NCBI GenBank assembly: GCA_030770425.1
Contig: JASJFT010000199.1
Coordinates: 17,837-81,836, forward strand
Reading direction: 5' to 3'
Source: Darksidea phi
Lineage: Eukaryota; Ascomycota; Dothideomycetes; Pleosporales; Lentitheciaceae
DNA: 64,000 nt
Position numbers and translations under genes: made by a program. The notes beneath the pieces are model-generated. The model was given only the letters and a program-made list of their open reading frames with translations. It was not told the origin of the DNA and made no database searches. This document shows positions 1 to 13,016 of this stretch, piece by piece. Numbering within the stretch: position 1 is the stretch's first letter; each line of letters opens with the position of its first letter.

Positions 1-3000
1 CGTTATAGTTTACTTCCTCCTTACTAAACTTATATAAGTAATAGAATACTAGTCTCTATTTTTTATTCTCCCCCTACTAGATAAGTATTACTTCTAGTAC
101 GTAATCTAATATATTTATTTCTACTTTAAGAGGTTTTATTAAATCGTATATCTATAGTATAGATACTAATATAAATAGATTCTTAAGTTTATTAAAAGCT
201 TCCTATTATTTCTAGTTCTACTAAAATTCCTTCTTCTTCTTAGTTACCTCTATAAGTAGAGCCGTAGTCTTTAAGTAGTCTCTAATAAACTTTTAATAGA
301 AGTTAACGAATCCTAAAAAGGATTATATATCTTTAATTAATATTAAGGTTAGCTATTCTCTTATAGTCTATACTTTCTTAGGGTCTATAGATACTTCTTC
401 TTACGAGATAATAAAACTTAGGTATTTAGTCTCTATTCTATAGAATTCGTATTTATCTAGATAAAGTAGTAACTTATTCTACTATAACTTTTATAATACT
501 TTCTTTATATATTCTTTATATTCTTCTAGTATTCCTTTACTATATATAAGAATATCGTCTAGATATACTATATAGAATACGTCTAAGTATTTATTTAATA
601 TCCTATTAATAACTAACTAAAAAGTTACTAGTATATTTATTAGTCTAAATAATATAACTCTATATTCGTAAAGTCCGTATTAGGTCTTAAATACTATATA
701 CTTTTTATACCCTTTTACTATCTAAATCCTATAAAATCCTTCTTAGATATTAAATTTTATAATCTACTTAACTCCTTAGAGCCGGTCTATAAGTTCTCTA
801 ATTAGTAGTAATAGATATCTATTCTTTTTTATAATATTATTTAAACGTTTATAGTCTATATAGAGTTATAACTTTCTATTCTTCTTTAGAATAAATAGAA
901 CTAGTAATACTATAGAGCTCTAACTTTCTCTAATATATCTCCTCTCTAGGTTCTTTATAAGGTACTCTTTTAATTCTTTTTATTAATCTACTATTAACGA
1001 GTATATAGGTCTAGACTTAAGCTTTATACCCTCCTTTAGATATATCTTATAATCCTATTCTTAGTACTCTAGTAAATCTATATTTAGATATTCTTTAAAT
1101 AGCTCCTAGAACTTCTTATAGTCTTAAGGTATTATTAGTTATAGTCCTTTTTATATAGTTATAACCCTTCGTACTATAATAATACCGACTTTCTATAAGT
1201 TCTTTTTATAGATCCTTATAATCTTATAAGATAAAATTAAGTCTATTCTCCCTTTCTAGGGTATATACTAGATCTCGTAGCTAGATCTACCTAGTCTTCT
1301 AATTTCTACGACTTAAGCTACCTACTTATAGCCTAGTACTTTATATAGCTTCTAATCTATTTATAAATTATATTTTACTAGCTAATTATAACTAATAATT
1401 ATATCGATATTTCTAATTTCTATAATATTAAATCTATAATAGTCTCTAATATTCTCTATCTCTAGGGTTACTTTTTATATTTTAAGGTAAATTATACCTT
1501 CTCTATATTCTATAGATAATCTATCTCCGAGTTCTACTTATATAGGTTTTATCTTAGTTTAGTAGAAAATCTCGTATTTCTTTACTATCTATAATAATAG
1601 AAGTATAAATTCTACTTTACTATTTATAATAGCTTAGACTTTTCGTCTATAAATTCGTACGTCTACTTTTAATCTAGCTAGTTATTAGATACTTTCTTAT
1701 ATAATTTATAGAGTCGTCTTTTAAATACTTTTATTAGCGCGACTCTTATATAGTTAATAATAACCTAGTTTTTTAGCTTATTATTATAGATAACCTAATT
1801 ATTAGGATCGTTATTTAGTTCTTAGATCTTATCTTAGTATTTCCTAGACCTATATCGGAACGTAGGATAACGTTTATTAGATCTAGATTCTCCCTCCTAC
1901 TAAGAGAATAAGCTATTCGCTCGTTTCTAACCTAGATCTATTATTTTTCTAGCTTTAACGGGTAGTTTCTAGTTTAGTACCTCTTATAGCCCTTCTTCCT
2001 AGCTTCCTTCTAATAACGGTACGTCCTTATAATTAATTTTTACCTTCTCTTTATTATTTTAAGTATTATAATACCCTTACTATATATCTAGGGCTCGTAG
2101 CTATCTTCTAACCTCTAGGTTATTTAGATTATTTTAGTTCTATAGCTAGTAACTATATCTATTATACTATTTAACGAGGTACTCTCTTCTCTAGAGATTT
2201 AGATAGAAGATATTCTCTTTCCTTCTAGCTATAAGTTTTCTTTATATTAGGTATAAGATATATAACCTATTATAGTATATCTAATACGTTACTTTATAGT
2301 TAAGTTTCTAATATATAATTCTATAGTTAATATCCCGTTTATACTTTTTAGTATTTACCTTAGTTAGTCCTTATAGCTATCGTCCCGTAGTATATTTTAT
2401 CGGGAAATACCTTTCGTATTTATTATTATAGTAACTATTCTATTCTAGCTATTCTTACTCTTTATATATTATAATCTAATTCTTATAGTCGTATATATAG
2501 TACTTAGTTATTAGATATTCTTTATCGAGAAGATATATATATAGGTAATCCCCTAGAAAAATTATAGTATCTTCTTTTTATTATATATAGTACTTATATT
2601 ATTTTATATAGTAAGTCTATAGTAAGATATTATAACCTCGATTCTCGTAATCCTATATTATCTTATAGCCCTCTAGTCCTTAAAGCTTTAGGACCTACTC
2701 TATTACTATCTATTCTTAGTCGCTAGTAATATAAATTAGCTCTTTTATCTTAGTATAGTACTTAGTAATATATTAACTATTACTATACCTCTAGTATTTA
2801 TTATATACTAATCGTCGGAAAACTATTTCTATACTAACCTCCTCTAGCTCGTTAAGTCTTAGTTCTTTAATCTCGAGCTCTAGGTCTTTCTATTAATAAG
2901 GAATTTCCTCGTCTATATCTTCTATTACGTTAAACTATCCTTCTAGAAATAATTCTTAGTCGTCCGTCTTCTAGTAGATATCTTTAATTATATTAATACG

Positions 3001-4100
3001 CTTAGCGCCCTCTTAGCTATCTATATTCTTTTTCTCGTTACTATATTCTTTAGCGAAATATCTCTATATACTATAGTATAGATATACTTTCTTATCTTAC
3101 TATTATTTTATCTTATCTACTAGAACTTTTTATAGCTTCTTACCTTAGTTACGTCTTTTATTCTTTAGGTATTTCTTCTCTTAGACTATATTAATATCTA
3201 TTTTATTATAACCCCTATAGAAACTACGCTTAGGAGTTAACTACTTTTTCTTATAAACTCTAACTAGTTCTAAAGTATCTTACTTTTTAAGTACTCGTTC
3301 GTATAGTTAATTATCGATATAGATTATCGTCTTAATTAATTCTACTAGGTCGTCTAGCTTCTTAAGTCTAGATAGCTTATCTTTAACTATCTCCTTAAGT
3401 CTATTATAATATATAACTATAAGAGGAGTATCGTCCTAATTAATTTTATACTATAGTTATTTAAATTTAGTAGTATAGACTCCTACTAACTTTATCTATT
3501 TTAGCCTCTAAATCTTATACTCTACTTACTAGACCTCGTTAATATTCCTAAAGACTATATATATTTATTTCTTAAAGGAGTCCTAATTTATAAATACTAC
3601 TTTTATTTCGTTACGTCGCTTTATTAAAGTTTCTTTATTAGCTATATAATCGTCGACTAGAGATTATATCTATACTACTACTTTTTCTATTATATATATA
3701 CCTACTATAAGGATCCTATCCTAATTACTAGTAAATATAGTAGAGTTAAACTAATAGTATAAGTCTATCTATATAAGAAATAGCTTTAGACCTTTCTTAT
3801 TACTATCGTATCTTTTAGGTATCTTAACTTTTACCTTCCTACTAAGTCTTACTCTTATCTATTATAGCGCTCCTTATAGTAATATTATAGCTTACTATAT
3901 CTCTACTATCTAAGCTACCTATTACTAAACGAGAGTAGCTAGATCTACCGTCGGAGCTTCTATTATACTTCCTCTAGAAGTATTATATAAGCTAGATAGA
4001 GTTACTATATTCGACGTAATCTAGATTTAAGATAGTTAATATATTATATATTATACGTACTTTAATATAGGATCTAGATTAGAGCTAATAGTATATTTAT
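1..4100 (-). mobile_element. Degenerate Ty3/gypsy LTR retrotransposon, truncated by the window start
   Basis: Read on the minus strand, 568-535 gives VYLDDILIYSK, the classic gypsy reverse transcriptase catalytic motif. About 1110-1021 gives a stop-interrupted version of the RT entry region (DYKIYLKEGIK), with TAG where the family has Trp. The RT domain therefore runs from about 1110 down to about 400. RNase H and integrase would lie left of the window. Gag and protease should occupy about 1200-4000, but RIP has erased recognisable motifs there, so the right limit is a guess. The element differs in sequence from the gypsy family nested at 15070-52003. Non-functional. Confidence 0.6.
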
Positions 4101-4480
4101 CGTACTATTAGGTTTTAATAGATTAAGGTTAAGTTAACGAATTCTATTACTAGAATAACTACTTAGGAAAAGATCTAATCTTATTTATAAGTATTAGATA
4201 AACTAAAGAGGATTAACTATAAGGAATTAAAATAAAAAGTCTAAGAGATCCTCTATCCTCTTATACCCGTTCTTATTCCTTAAGGTAGTAATAGTAGTAG
4301 TAGAAGTAGTAACTTCTACGGCTTCTATAACTTCTATAGTAGTTATAGAAGTAGTTATCTTAGTAACTTCTATAACTTCTAAGTTACGTAATATTAGATT
4401 ACTAATTAAGCGTAGCTCGGCTATCTAGCTACGTTAGAGCTTACCCCGTATCCTTCTAATCCTAGGGTTATAATATCGTA

Positions 4481-4538
4481 TTCTAGCTAGATAGTTAGAC
4501 TATTAAATATATTTATTCTATATCCCTACCTACTTATA
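4481..4538 (+). repeat. Terminal 58 bp of a copia-type LTR, related to element F
   Basis: These 58 bases align without gaps to the ends of both LTRs of copia-like element F (29232-29289 and 42493-42550), with mainly C/T and G/A differences. All three start TTCTAGCTAGATAGTTAG and end in TTATA. The sequence further left (4390-4480) does not match the F LTR, so this is a related family or a chimeric or truncated LTR. The internal part to its right (to about 7100) was not identifiable. Confidence 0.55.
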
Positions 4539-7230
4539 ACTTCTAATTCTTTTAATAATATAATAGATTAAGTCTATATATATCTTTATAAATAGAATTA
4601 TTCTAATCTTTTACTTAATTAATAGACTAATTTTTATTATATACTAGAAATCTATTAATATAATAGTTATTTTAAATTAAATAGTATTTATAGTAGTTAT
4701 CTTATACGTTTATAAGTTATATCTAGATTCTTTATAATATATATAGTATACTAAAGTCTATTAGCTTATACTTAATTATATAGTAACTTAATATCTTTTA
4801 TTCTCTTACTACTACTTAGTAGTCTTTTAAATAATAATAGTCTTCTTCTCTATCTTAGTTAGGACGTCCTACTTCTAGATTCTCTTCTTTTTATACTTTC
4901 TATATATTATAATAGTCTTAATTACCTTCTCTAGGCTTATAATTTATTTATATATAAATATAGCTTTATAAACTAATATCTTAGTACCTTTACTTAGCTA
5001 ATTAATAATTATAATAATAGAAGTAAGTAATAAGCTCTTATATCTACGTATATACTTATAAATTAATATTAATTAAACCTCTACTTTATATATATTATTT
5101 AGTATTCTAGCCTCTTATATAGTCTTTAATAGGACTACTAGTAATAGTATCCTTAGCTTAATATTAAGCTTTAAGATTACTACCTCTAAATTATATAGAA
5201 CTAGACTAACGTCTTAAAAGCTTATATAGATATTCTTCTTTATAATAATCTTATTATAGGCTATATAAAAGGTAGATAGGAATTTAAGCTTTATAATATA
5301 GTAGATATAATTATAAATTAGACTATTAATCTAATCCTTATATATATACTTTAATAGTAAGAAATAGTCTATATTAAGTAGCTATAGAAGGTATAATAAA
5401 TAAGCTAGTATATAGAAAGTATAAATATTATTCTTCTTATAGAGGTTCTAGAATTTATTTAAGATATAACTACTATAACTATTAAGAATTAGTAGCTAGT
5501 ATATATCTATTCTATAAGCTACTATATATCTAATAAAGTACTTTAGCTAAGTAACTCCTAAATTATTATTTATTTAGCTATTCTTACTAATAGTAATAGT
5601 CTAATTATCTAGTATATTACTCTTATACTAGATAGAGAGGTAGTACTTACTAGTAAAGATAATAAAGGGCGGAATAGTTTACCTAGTAGCGTTAATTTCT
5701 TATATTATAGTAACCTACTTATAATTATCTAGCTAGATAGCTTTAGTCTACTCGTATCTTTTTAAGCTAGTAATAACTAGTTATAGTATTATCTTATCTA
5801 TTAGAAAGCTAGCTTTATTAAAGTTATAGATATTTTTATTATAAATATTCTACTTAGCTCTAACGTATACTATAAGCTTAAACTAGATTTAAATAATATT
5901 AAAATTTTTATAAAGAGCTTACTATTAATTATAAAGTTAATTAAATTATATTTTAATACTATTAATTTACTAAACGAAGTTTCTAGACTAGTCTTTATCT
6001 ATTTACTTAATATTACGTATAGTAAGTAGTCTATTTATTATATCTTATATAGTCTTTAGAGTAGAGGTAAATTCTTATAAATCTAGGTTAAGTATATAGC
6101 TAATAATTACCTTCTTCTCTAGCTTAGAAAGCTTCTTTAATTTAGGTAGATAATTATATTAAGTAGACTTTCTAACGTATTAGTTATATAATATTAATTA
6201 GAGGACGTTAAATATAGCTATAATATATCTAATACTCTAGAACTAATTCTAATTAATAGCTAAGATAGTTAGGGAAATATCTACTTAATTATAAGATAAT
6301 TAAATAGTAGGTAGTTAAGTTATAAGAGTTAATAGATAATACGTTATAAAAAGTTAATAAGATAGATAATCTACTTAAATAGACGACTCGCTTAATAAAT
6401 ACGTTATCTTATTAAAAGAAAAGTTATTTTCTAAATCTATATTTTTCTACTTAAAATTCTCTTCTTTAATCTCTAATTTTATAGACTTATAATAAATATT
6501 AGAAATATATATATATAAAGCTTTATACTTATAATAAACTTTTATATAAATAGTAAATTTATTATTATTAATATATTTAATATTCTTAATTAAATAGAAA
6601 GAATAGTAAAGTATTAATATAATATAAGTAAAGTCTTTAATATATACTATAAATAAATAGAAAGAATAGTACTTTAAGATATATAGCTTTACTTAAGCTT
6701 AGTACTTAAAAGATAAATAGTAGATATAATAAAGAAGAAAGTTAAAATAGTTAACCTCTTTAAGTATAGCTAGTTACTCTTTATATTTAGTAAAGAGTAA
6801 CTAGTTTTACTAAAAAGAAACTTAGTTATTACTATTATCTTTAGAAGTATTAGATATCTCTTACTACTAATTTTTAAAGATAAAAGTAATTAGATACTCT
6901 ATCTTAGAATAATAATTAATATTAACTACTACTTAAGAGTAGTAAACTAAAGGTAAGCTAAAGAGGATATAATAGACTTTTTAGATACTATAGTTCTACT
7001 AGCTAATAGACCTATTTAGAAGCTTAGAAGTAAAAGAGAAGAATATATTTTTATTATTTAAATAAGAAAGAACTTAGACTACTATCTCTTTATATAATAG
7101 AGTTAGTATTTTTTTCTTTATAGTATAAACCCCTATATACTCTATTACTCTAATAGTATCCGTCGCCCTTCGCACCGTTCCGCAGAAGAAATCGATCACG
7201 GCTGCCGACCCCTATTCCCTCGAACCTTGG

Positions 7231-7713
7231 GTGGCATATTCTCGAAGGAGGACCTGGGAGGAACTACCCCATTGGACTAATACAATACACCTCGCAGACG
7301 TTTCTGCAATGCAGCATGGAAAACGGATGCTCAGTGAATGCCGCGATGTGATCTTCACGTCCTTCTTCGATTTCGCGTTCGTACTCCGCCTTGACGGCTA
7401 CACATTAAGTACATTAGCGTCGGGAAGGCGGTGCTGTCATTTTATTGGAAATAAGTCACCACTTGCTCGCGCTCTCCTGGGCGAACCAAACTTCACACTG
7501 GCTCGCACCCTCCTTGAGACCGGGGCGGATCCAAATTCCCAGGTTGGCACTTGGGAACCCCGCACGACCTGGCGTTGGTTCTTGGATTTCTGCCCAAACC
7601 TCACCATCGTCCTCGTTAATCAGATTGACCTTGACGATGGTCGTGTAGTTGCCAACCAGCCTATATGCGACATCTTGGCTCCGAGACGCCACGACGATGG
7701 ACCCGTTCGGTGA
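7231..7713 (+). pseudogene. C-terminal fragment of an ankyrin-repeat protein (probable)
   Basis: An open frame of 160 codons holds one ankyrin-like unit near its middle (FTLARTLLETGADPNSQ). It is followed by TTWRWFLDF, a Trp-rich motif often seen after the last repeats of fungal NACHT/ankyrin proteins. The first in-frame ATG or near-cognate start lies only about 85 bp right of the AT-rich block. No N-terminal effector or NACHT domain is present, so any upstream part has been lost into the RIP-mutated repeat. The ankyrin resemblance is seen in the sequence; the parent family is inferred. The last ~30 residues look unlike any family and may not be coding. Confidence 0.35.
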
Positions 7714-7867
7714 CGACGGGAGGAAGTTCGACAGCGGTTTTGTCGCGTGGCTTGGGTTGTTGGCAGTGCCGCCTGCCTGCGTTGACCGTGGGGAAAAGAA
7801 GACGTCGGCGTCGTCTGCATTGACAATCACCATCATCCACCGCCCGTTCGACTCATCGCACAGCTAA

Positions 7868-8398
7868 CTGCGGACGAGTCGCAGCACGTCCGCCTTCGGG
7901 TCGTCCTTCCCTGGGATCTTCGTTGCCTCAGCGATCCTGCCGTACCCTTCCTCGAACCTCGCGCGTGTGCCCCCATGCACTCAAAATACCCACGTGTCTG
8001 GTGACCTATCCCGCACTTGGTGCGCATACTCGATAGCAATCCGAGACTTTCTATGTAGAATAATCAGCATCAATTTGACCTTGGTAAGAATGCACAGCTA
8101 CACAGCTTTTGGCACCAGCCAATGAGGGAGAGAACCCCCCTGTCAACATTTTCTGGCACCTGCCAATCATCTTGCGGTGGGAATGCCGGCTGACGTGGCT
8201 AGCTGCAACCACATCGGACTCACCGGTCGGCCTGGCAAGACCATATATTACCGCGCCCCTTCGCAAGAGATGTTTTGCAGTCGAACCATCCTTCTTTTCC
8301 AATACCAAGACTCTTTGGGCTAATTTTCAATTCCCTCCGTTACACTTCAGATTCCGCTCTTCATCCGCACTCTGCAAAGCAGACCTTTACAGTAAAAC
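7868..8398. other. Intergenic / promoter region of the Clr5-ankyrin gene
   Basis: I see no supportable gene here. It separates the ankyrin fragment from the Clr5-ankyrin start codon at 8399. A TATA-like ATATATTA occurs near 8243, and AAAAC immediately precedes the ATG. Several short open frames overlap on both strands without family resemblance. Confidence 0.5.
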
Positions 8399-11300
8399 AT
8401 GGCTGGAAGACGTGCTAAAAAGGATGAGTGGGAGCTTCACAAGGATGAAATACACAGATTGTTCATCACTGATGACCGCACATTATCCGAGGTAGCAGAG
8501 CTGATGACGCAACGCCATGGTTTCACACGCACGTATGTCGAAGAACCCTCACCTCTAAGTAATTGACACGACTGTAGCTGATATCTACGTAGGGGATCTC
8601 AGTACCAGACTGTTTTAAAGAGATGGGATTTCAAGAAGAATATATCAAAAGAGGATTGGCTTTTTGTGTCCGAACACGTCAAGAAGAGGAAGGCCAAGGG
8701 CCGCGAATCCCGGGTCGATATCCGAGGGACTACGATCTCAGTCAAGAGGTTAAAGAGGGAGATGTCGAGGTACGAATACAATTTTACGCCCTTTCGGCGT
8801 TCCATGTCAGGTAGGCATGTCTGACACAATACTGGTATAGAGCGAATTAACCAGATGTCTAGACAGGAACAGTCCGCATCCTTACATCCACATTTACACT
8901 CCTCCACACTCACCTGAAATTACTCTTGCACTGTCGCCTACATTACCCTATTCAGAGTCGGAAGTAGTACCTATATCTGAGGATGCGTTTCTTGAATGGG
9001 CTGGTCATACGCCTTGGTACCGATTCATGGATTTCATACCGATGCTAGAGATCAATGGTCCGCCTATGCTCCTCTCTGTTCCCCAGCCTCCTGAAAATCG
9101 GATATCCTTCGATTCGTCGCAATCTACCAGTAACATACACGGTGAATTAATACGCACGAATCGAAGATCCAGCTTACGAGAATGGATCGATGACATTGCA
9201 ATGGCCACCACCCTGCAATTTGACGCTTTAATACCCGACGTGTGGACAAATCCGGGTAGATATCTGCCACCAACTCGCGACATGAAACCGGACATAGACG
9301 TGAACAACATGCTGGATTTATCTCTTAGGAACACACAACTCGAATTTATCAAACTGGCTATACATCTAATCTCGAATAACATGGACACTACTCGGACGGT
9401 TGAGGCCATAGTACACCTTCTGGAAGACAAACACAATCTTTCGCTTCTTGAAAGTTTGCTGGACCAGAAACTCCTCGTGGTGGAAGCTCTTTTCGAAAAG
9501 CTCTTTCAAGCTGCAGCAGAGTCCGGGAACCTACCACTGTTGAGGATCCTCGTCGAGAATAAGACAGACGCCAAACTCGAACTACTGTGCTCTGAATATA
9601 ACGACGCACTCAAATCCGCTATTCGGTACAGTCATGAAGACATGGTCACATACTTGCTCGATCATGGTGTAATTGCTACTGGACTCATTCTTGATTATCA
9701 TAATGGTTTTGAATACAGATGGAAGTCTCCATTAGATTGTGCGGTTGGATACAAGAATATGCGGATAATTCAAGACCTGCTCACACCCAGGCCGAGGTCC
9801 ATATTTTGTTGTCCTGAAGTCAACATGGAAACTCTTCGTGTAGCAATGTTGACCGGTGACAATGACATTATTCAAATTCTTGTGGACCACGATCCGGAAC
9901 TTCTGGATAAAATGAACTCAGAGCCTTGGCTACTCTACGCGGCTGCTTCGACGCACAGGACAGTGGCTACGCTTATGCAGCTCCAGAACTGGGGAATGGA
10001 TATCACAGCGACGGATGAGGAAGGGTATGGTAGTGCCCTAGCTGCCGCCTGTCGGCATGCAGATATGGTAGTCATACAGCATCTTCTAGATTCGGAGGTC
10101 GATATCAACGGCATTGCTTTCGGACTTGGATACAAATCGATCTTGGATGACGATTCGGAAATGCATCCTACTCCTTTAGAGGACAAAATCCTTGATGGGG
10201 CAAGAGACAAAACTGCGCTTTGCATCGCCGTGGAGAAACAAGATGAACGTCTAGTAAATCTCCTCCTCAGCAAAGGCGCCGACCCAGATCAGTTTCTGCA
10301 TGTTTCCCCCCTTCAGACTGCTGCCATGGACGGCAATAATACTATAGTCGAAACGCTCATTAAAGCTGGCGCCGACGTCAACGCCGTGGTCAACCCTTTG
10401 TTGGAGGATTCAGACAATCCTCGATTTGACGAAGATATTGCAAACAAAACGGCTATACATCTAGCCGTGGAAAGGGGACATCAGAGCGTCGTTAATCGAT
10501 TGATGGAGAGTGGAGCTATTATACCTAACGGCGATCCAGAACTCGCCGTAGTGGGTGAGGAATGGAATCCCTTACAGGCTGCAATGATTGGAGGAAACCG
10601 CAGCTTTGTTCATTGGATCATGGAAAGAGTTGACACCAACTATTGGGCAACACCGAGCTGCCTCGCGATATGTGTAAGAATGTTCGGATGGAGCTTTGCT
10701 AAGACCTTGATTGATGATAGGATATCCGCGAACAATATCCTGAAGAATCCACAGATTCTTTGCGAATGTATTTATTTAGGGGATCAAGAGGCCGTGAAGA
10801 CCCTAGTATTTGACGCCAAGGCATCACTCGGGAAGTTACCGCGCGGATATGGGGCAATCGGGCTAGCAGTAGCCACGCGACATGGGCGAGCAAGCATGCT
10901 GCAGGTTTTCTTAGATGCGGGAGTGAAGCCATATCATTCCACACGAGAAAGAATCCGGTATGGGAAGTCGGAATATACCGTCGGCGGAGTCTACACGGAA
11001 ACCGACCCTGACACCTCGGCGCTTGAAGTAGCAGTTCGATCCGAGAATCTGGATGTTCTTAAGTTCCTTTTGGATGCCTGCGGCAGCATTCTAAGCGACA
11101 CAAAACAGGTAACCCAAAATCGGGGAATTTTACAAGCATATCGTGCGGCCATAAGTATCGGTAATCGGGCTGTTTTGGACACGTTTTTAAAGGCAGGACT
11201 GAACGTAAGACAAATCGATGATACTACTGGATTGGGACCAGTCAACAAATGTCGTTACACTTCCATCCAGTGGTATATGCTAGAAACCGATCATTATAGC

Positions 11301-11900
11301 CTGAGCCCCGAAATCGTAGATATCCTCCTCGACCACGGTGCTGACCCTAACGCCCCAGCCGAAGGCAGCAGTGTCTCTCGTTATGGATCGTACGACGTAC
11401 CAGTAAATACTCCACTGCAGTCTGCAGTCAGATGCGATGCGGCCGAACTAGTAAGAAAGTTGCTTCAGCGACACGTCAATGTCAATGCAGAGCCGAATGT
11501 TAAAAGAGGTGCCACAGCACTCCAATTTGCAGCGATCAATGGCAATTTCGAAATATTGAATATGCTTCTAAAAGCTGGGGCAAACATCAACGCTCCACCA
11601 GCTTCCTTCGATGGACGTTCAGCTATTGAGGGCGCTTCAGAATGGGGTAGGCTAGATATGGTAACATATCTCCTAGAGGCCGGTGTGAACATACAGGGTA
11701 GGAAAAACAAGAACTACAGAAGGTCGATCTACAGAGCATGGGATAATGGCCATAAGACCCTAGCCCGCACAATACAAGACTGGAAGGTCGCAAAATTTGG
11801 CACTGAAGATTGCGAGGATATCAAGGTGATATACGAGTCAGTGACGGAGGAAGAATTATATTACGGAGATCTCGTGGATCTTGATGGAATGGCAAGATAG
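8399..11900 (+). CDS. Clr5-domain protein with C-terminal ankyrin repeats (3 exons)
   Basis: Predicted exons 8399-8532, 8593-8810 and 8863-11900 give 1129 aa. Intron 1 (60 bp) has GTATGT, a CTGAT branch site and TAG. Intron 2 (52 bp) has a weaker GTAGGC donor and CTAG acceptor, chosen because it joins the frames exactly. Residues ~10-60 form a Clr5 domain (PF14420): DEWELHKDEIHRLF, the TLSEVAELMTQRHGF helix, then across intron 1 QYQTVLKRWDFKKN. A basic linker follows (KKRKAKGRESR). From about residue 200 to the end there are many ankyrin repeats, with clear GADPD, AGADVNA and AGANINA loops. Clr5 domains are thought to be regulatory or DNA-binding; ankyrin repeats bind proteins. Such fusions are common, mostly uncharacterised fungal accessory genes. 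The frame is intact, with no RIP damage, although repeats begin only ~1.2 kb upstream. Function unknown. Confidence 0.85.
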
Positions 11901-12180
11901 AGGTGTTGTGGGCAGAGGCCAAGGGGATGTGACGAGCACCAGCCGTAATGACATCTGGTCGCGAGTGGTACTGCGGCAAGCAGCCCGTCCACATCTTTCT
12001 TTGGCATGCGATCGTAGTAATTTTGAATGATGCGATAGGAGAGCCCGATGGAAAAGTATTGAACTACAATAGTGGCTTACAAACCACCAGACTGTAAGAA
12101 ATTTGTTCTCGCTCAAATTGACACTATTGCTGTAGTTCTTCGGCCACCCCATATTCGATTCGCCTTCTCAAACAACGGTT

Positions 12181-12640
12181 TCAAATTCGTTGATAAGTAC
12201 CTCTGCCAGAACCGACGATTCTCTCATGTCTTACGTACGCTAAGAATGATTGGCCGGAGCCAAGGACATGTCCAGCTGAGAGCGCGACCTCGTATTCGTG
12301 GTTGCGGCACGATGTGGGCGTCGGCGCATTGGACGAGCCCCGGCGGTGCGGCGCGGGACGCGGCAGGGGCTGCACGCGATCGAGGTCTTCATATGCTTCC
12401 CCAAAGTCGCCCGGTGTGATGGGTGAGTTGTGCAGCGTAGGTGATGATGGTGGGGCGCCAAGGTTGCCGTAATACCGTGGTGAGAGCGGTGTGCGGGCTT
12501 CTTCATCGGTGTCTCCAGGGTATTTTGGATGGGGCCTGAAATGAGAAGGTTCTTGAGATTGAAAGGCTTGCTACTGGATGATGCGGTGGATTTCTTAGAC
12601 AATACGCTACGTGGGCTGGGTGGGGATTGATTGTCTCGGT
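12181..12640 (-). pseudogene. Possible decayed protein-coding exon, low-complexity Ser/Pro-rich
   Basis: The minus strand has protein-like composition in two adjoining frames. The right part reads SPPSPRSVLSKKSTASSSSK followed by PFNLKNLLISG. Near 12545 the reading moves by one base to PHPKYPGDTDEEARTPLSPR and continues to about 12181 through GDFGEAYEDLDRV. Both halves are rich in Ser/Pro with acidic patches and resemble the disordered N-terminus of a fungal membrane or cell-wall enzyme, but I cannot name a family. The frame change could be a single-base lesion or an unseen intron. No domain follows, so this is a fragment at best. Confidence 0.3.
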
Positions 12641-12914
12641 AGCGGTCACGGGGGAGCGGTGCAGTAGACCATTCGATTGGTAGCTAGGTGGGTAGATGGT
12701 TCTCATAGGGGAACTCGGGTTAGAGCGTGAAGGGAGGTCCCTGGTTTGGATGGCAGTGGGCCGACGGTCATGGAAATCCGTTTCATCACCATTGCTGGCT
12801 TGTGATAGAGATTTCTTCCGGTCATGGTGTAACCACGTGGCATGGATCATATGATGTGGTAGCGTGGCAGGTGCTGCTGAGACCTATTTTCTATAAGAGC
12901 TCAGAGCTCTCTTA

Positions 12915-12934
12915 CTCTCTCTCTCTCTCTCTCT
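12915..12934. repeat. (CT)10 microsatellite
   Basis: Ten uninterrupted CT units lie just downstream of a CTATAAGAG sequence near 12890. CT-rich tracts after a TATA-like element are common at fungal transcription starts, but no convincing plus-strand gene follows, so it may be only a simple repeat. Confidence 0.85.
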
Positions 12935-13016
12935 CCTACACACTCTTTTGTACACAGAATCAACAGAATACAGATACGTCGTTGATTGTCATATACCGTC
13001 TTCAGATTACGTGCGG

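Larger units (their letters stand above)
1..7145. repeat. AT-rich RIP-mutated repeat block (left)
   Basis: This stretch is almost purely A/T with scattered CpG, and CpA and TpG dinucleotides are essentially missing. That is the footprint of repeat-induced point mutation (C to T at CpA, on both strands). No open coding frame of useful length exists. Two parts can be classified: a minus-strand gypsy element (1 to about 4100) and 58 bp of a copia-type LTR end (4481-4538). The stretch from about 4540 to 7145 is RIP-mutated and I cannot assign it. The change to normal composition is sharp, near 7145-7160. Confidence 0.9.

Noticed and set aside
4270..4390. Alternating GTAGTA / ACTTCTA segment as a CRISPR-like or satellite array
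   Set aside because: Irregular low-complexity trinucleotide-style sequence without fixed repeat and spacer lengths, within RIP-mutated fungal DNA.
8109..8495. Plus-strand open frame of 128 codons overlapping the first Clr5 exon
   Set aside because: It reads the Clr5 exon out of frame; the Clr5 frame has the family match and splice sites.
9005..9436. Minus-strand open frames inside the ankyrin exon
   Set aside because: Mirror frames of a strongly supported coding exon with no motifs of their own.
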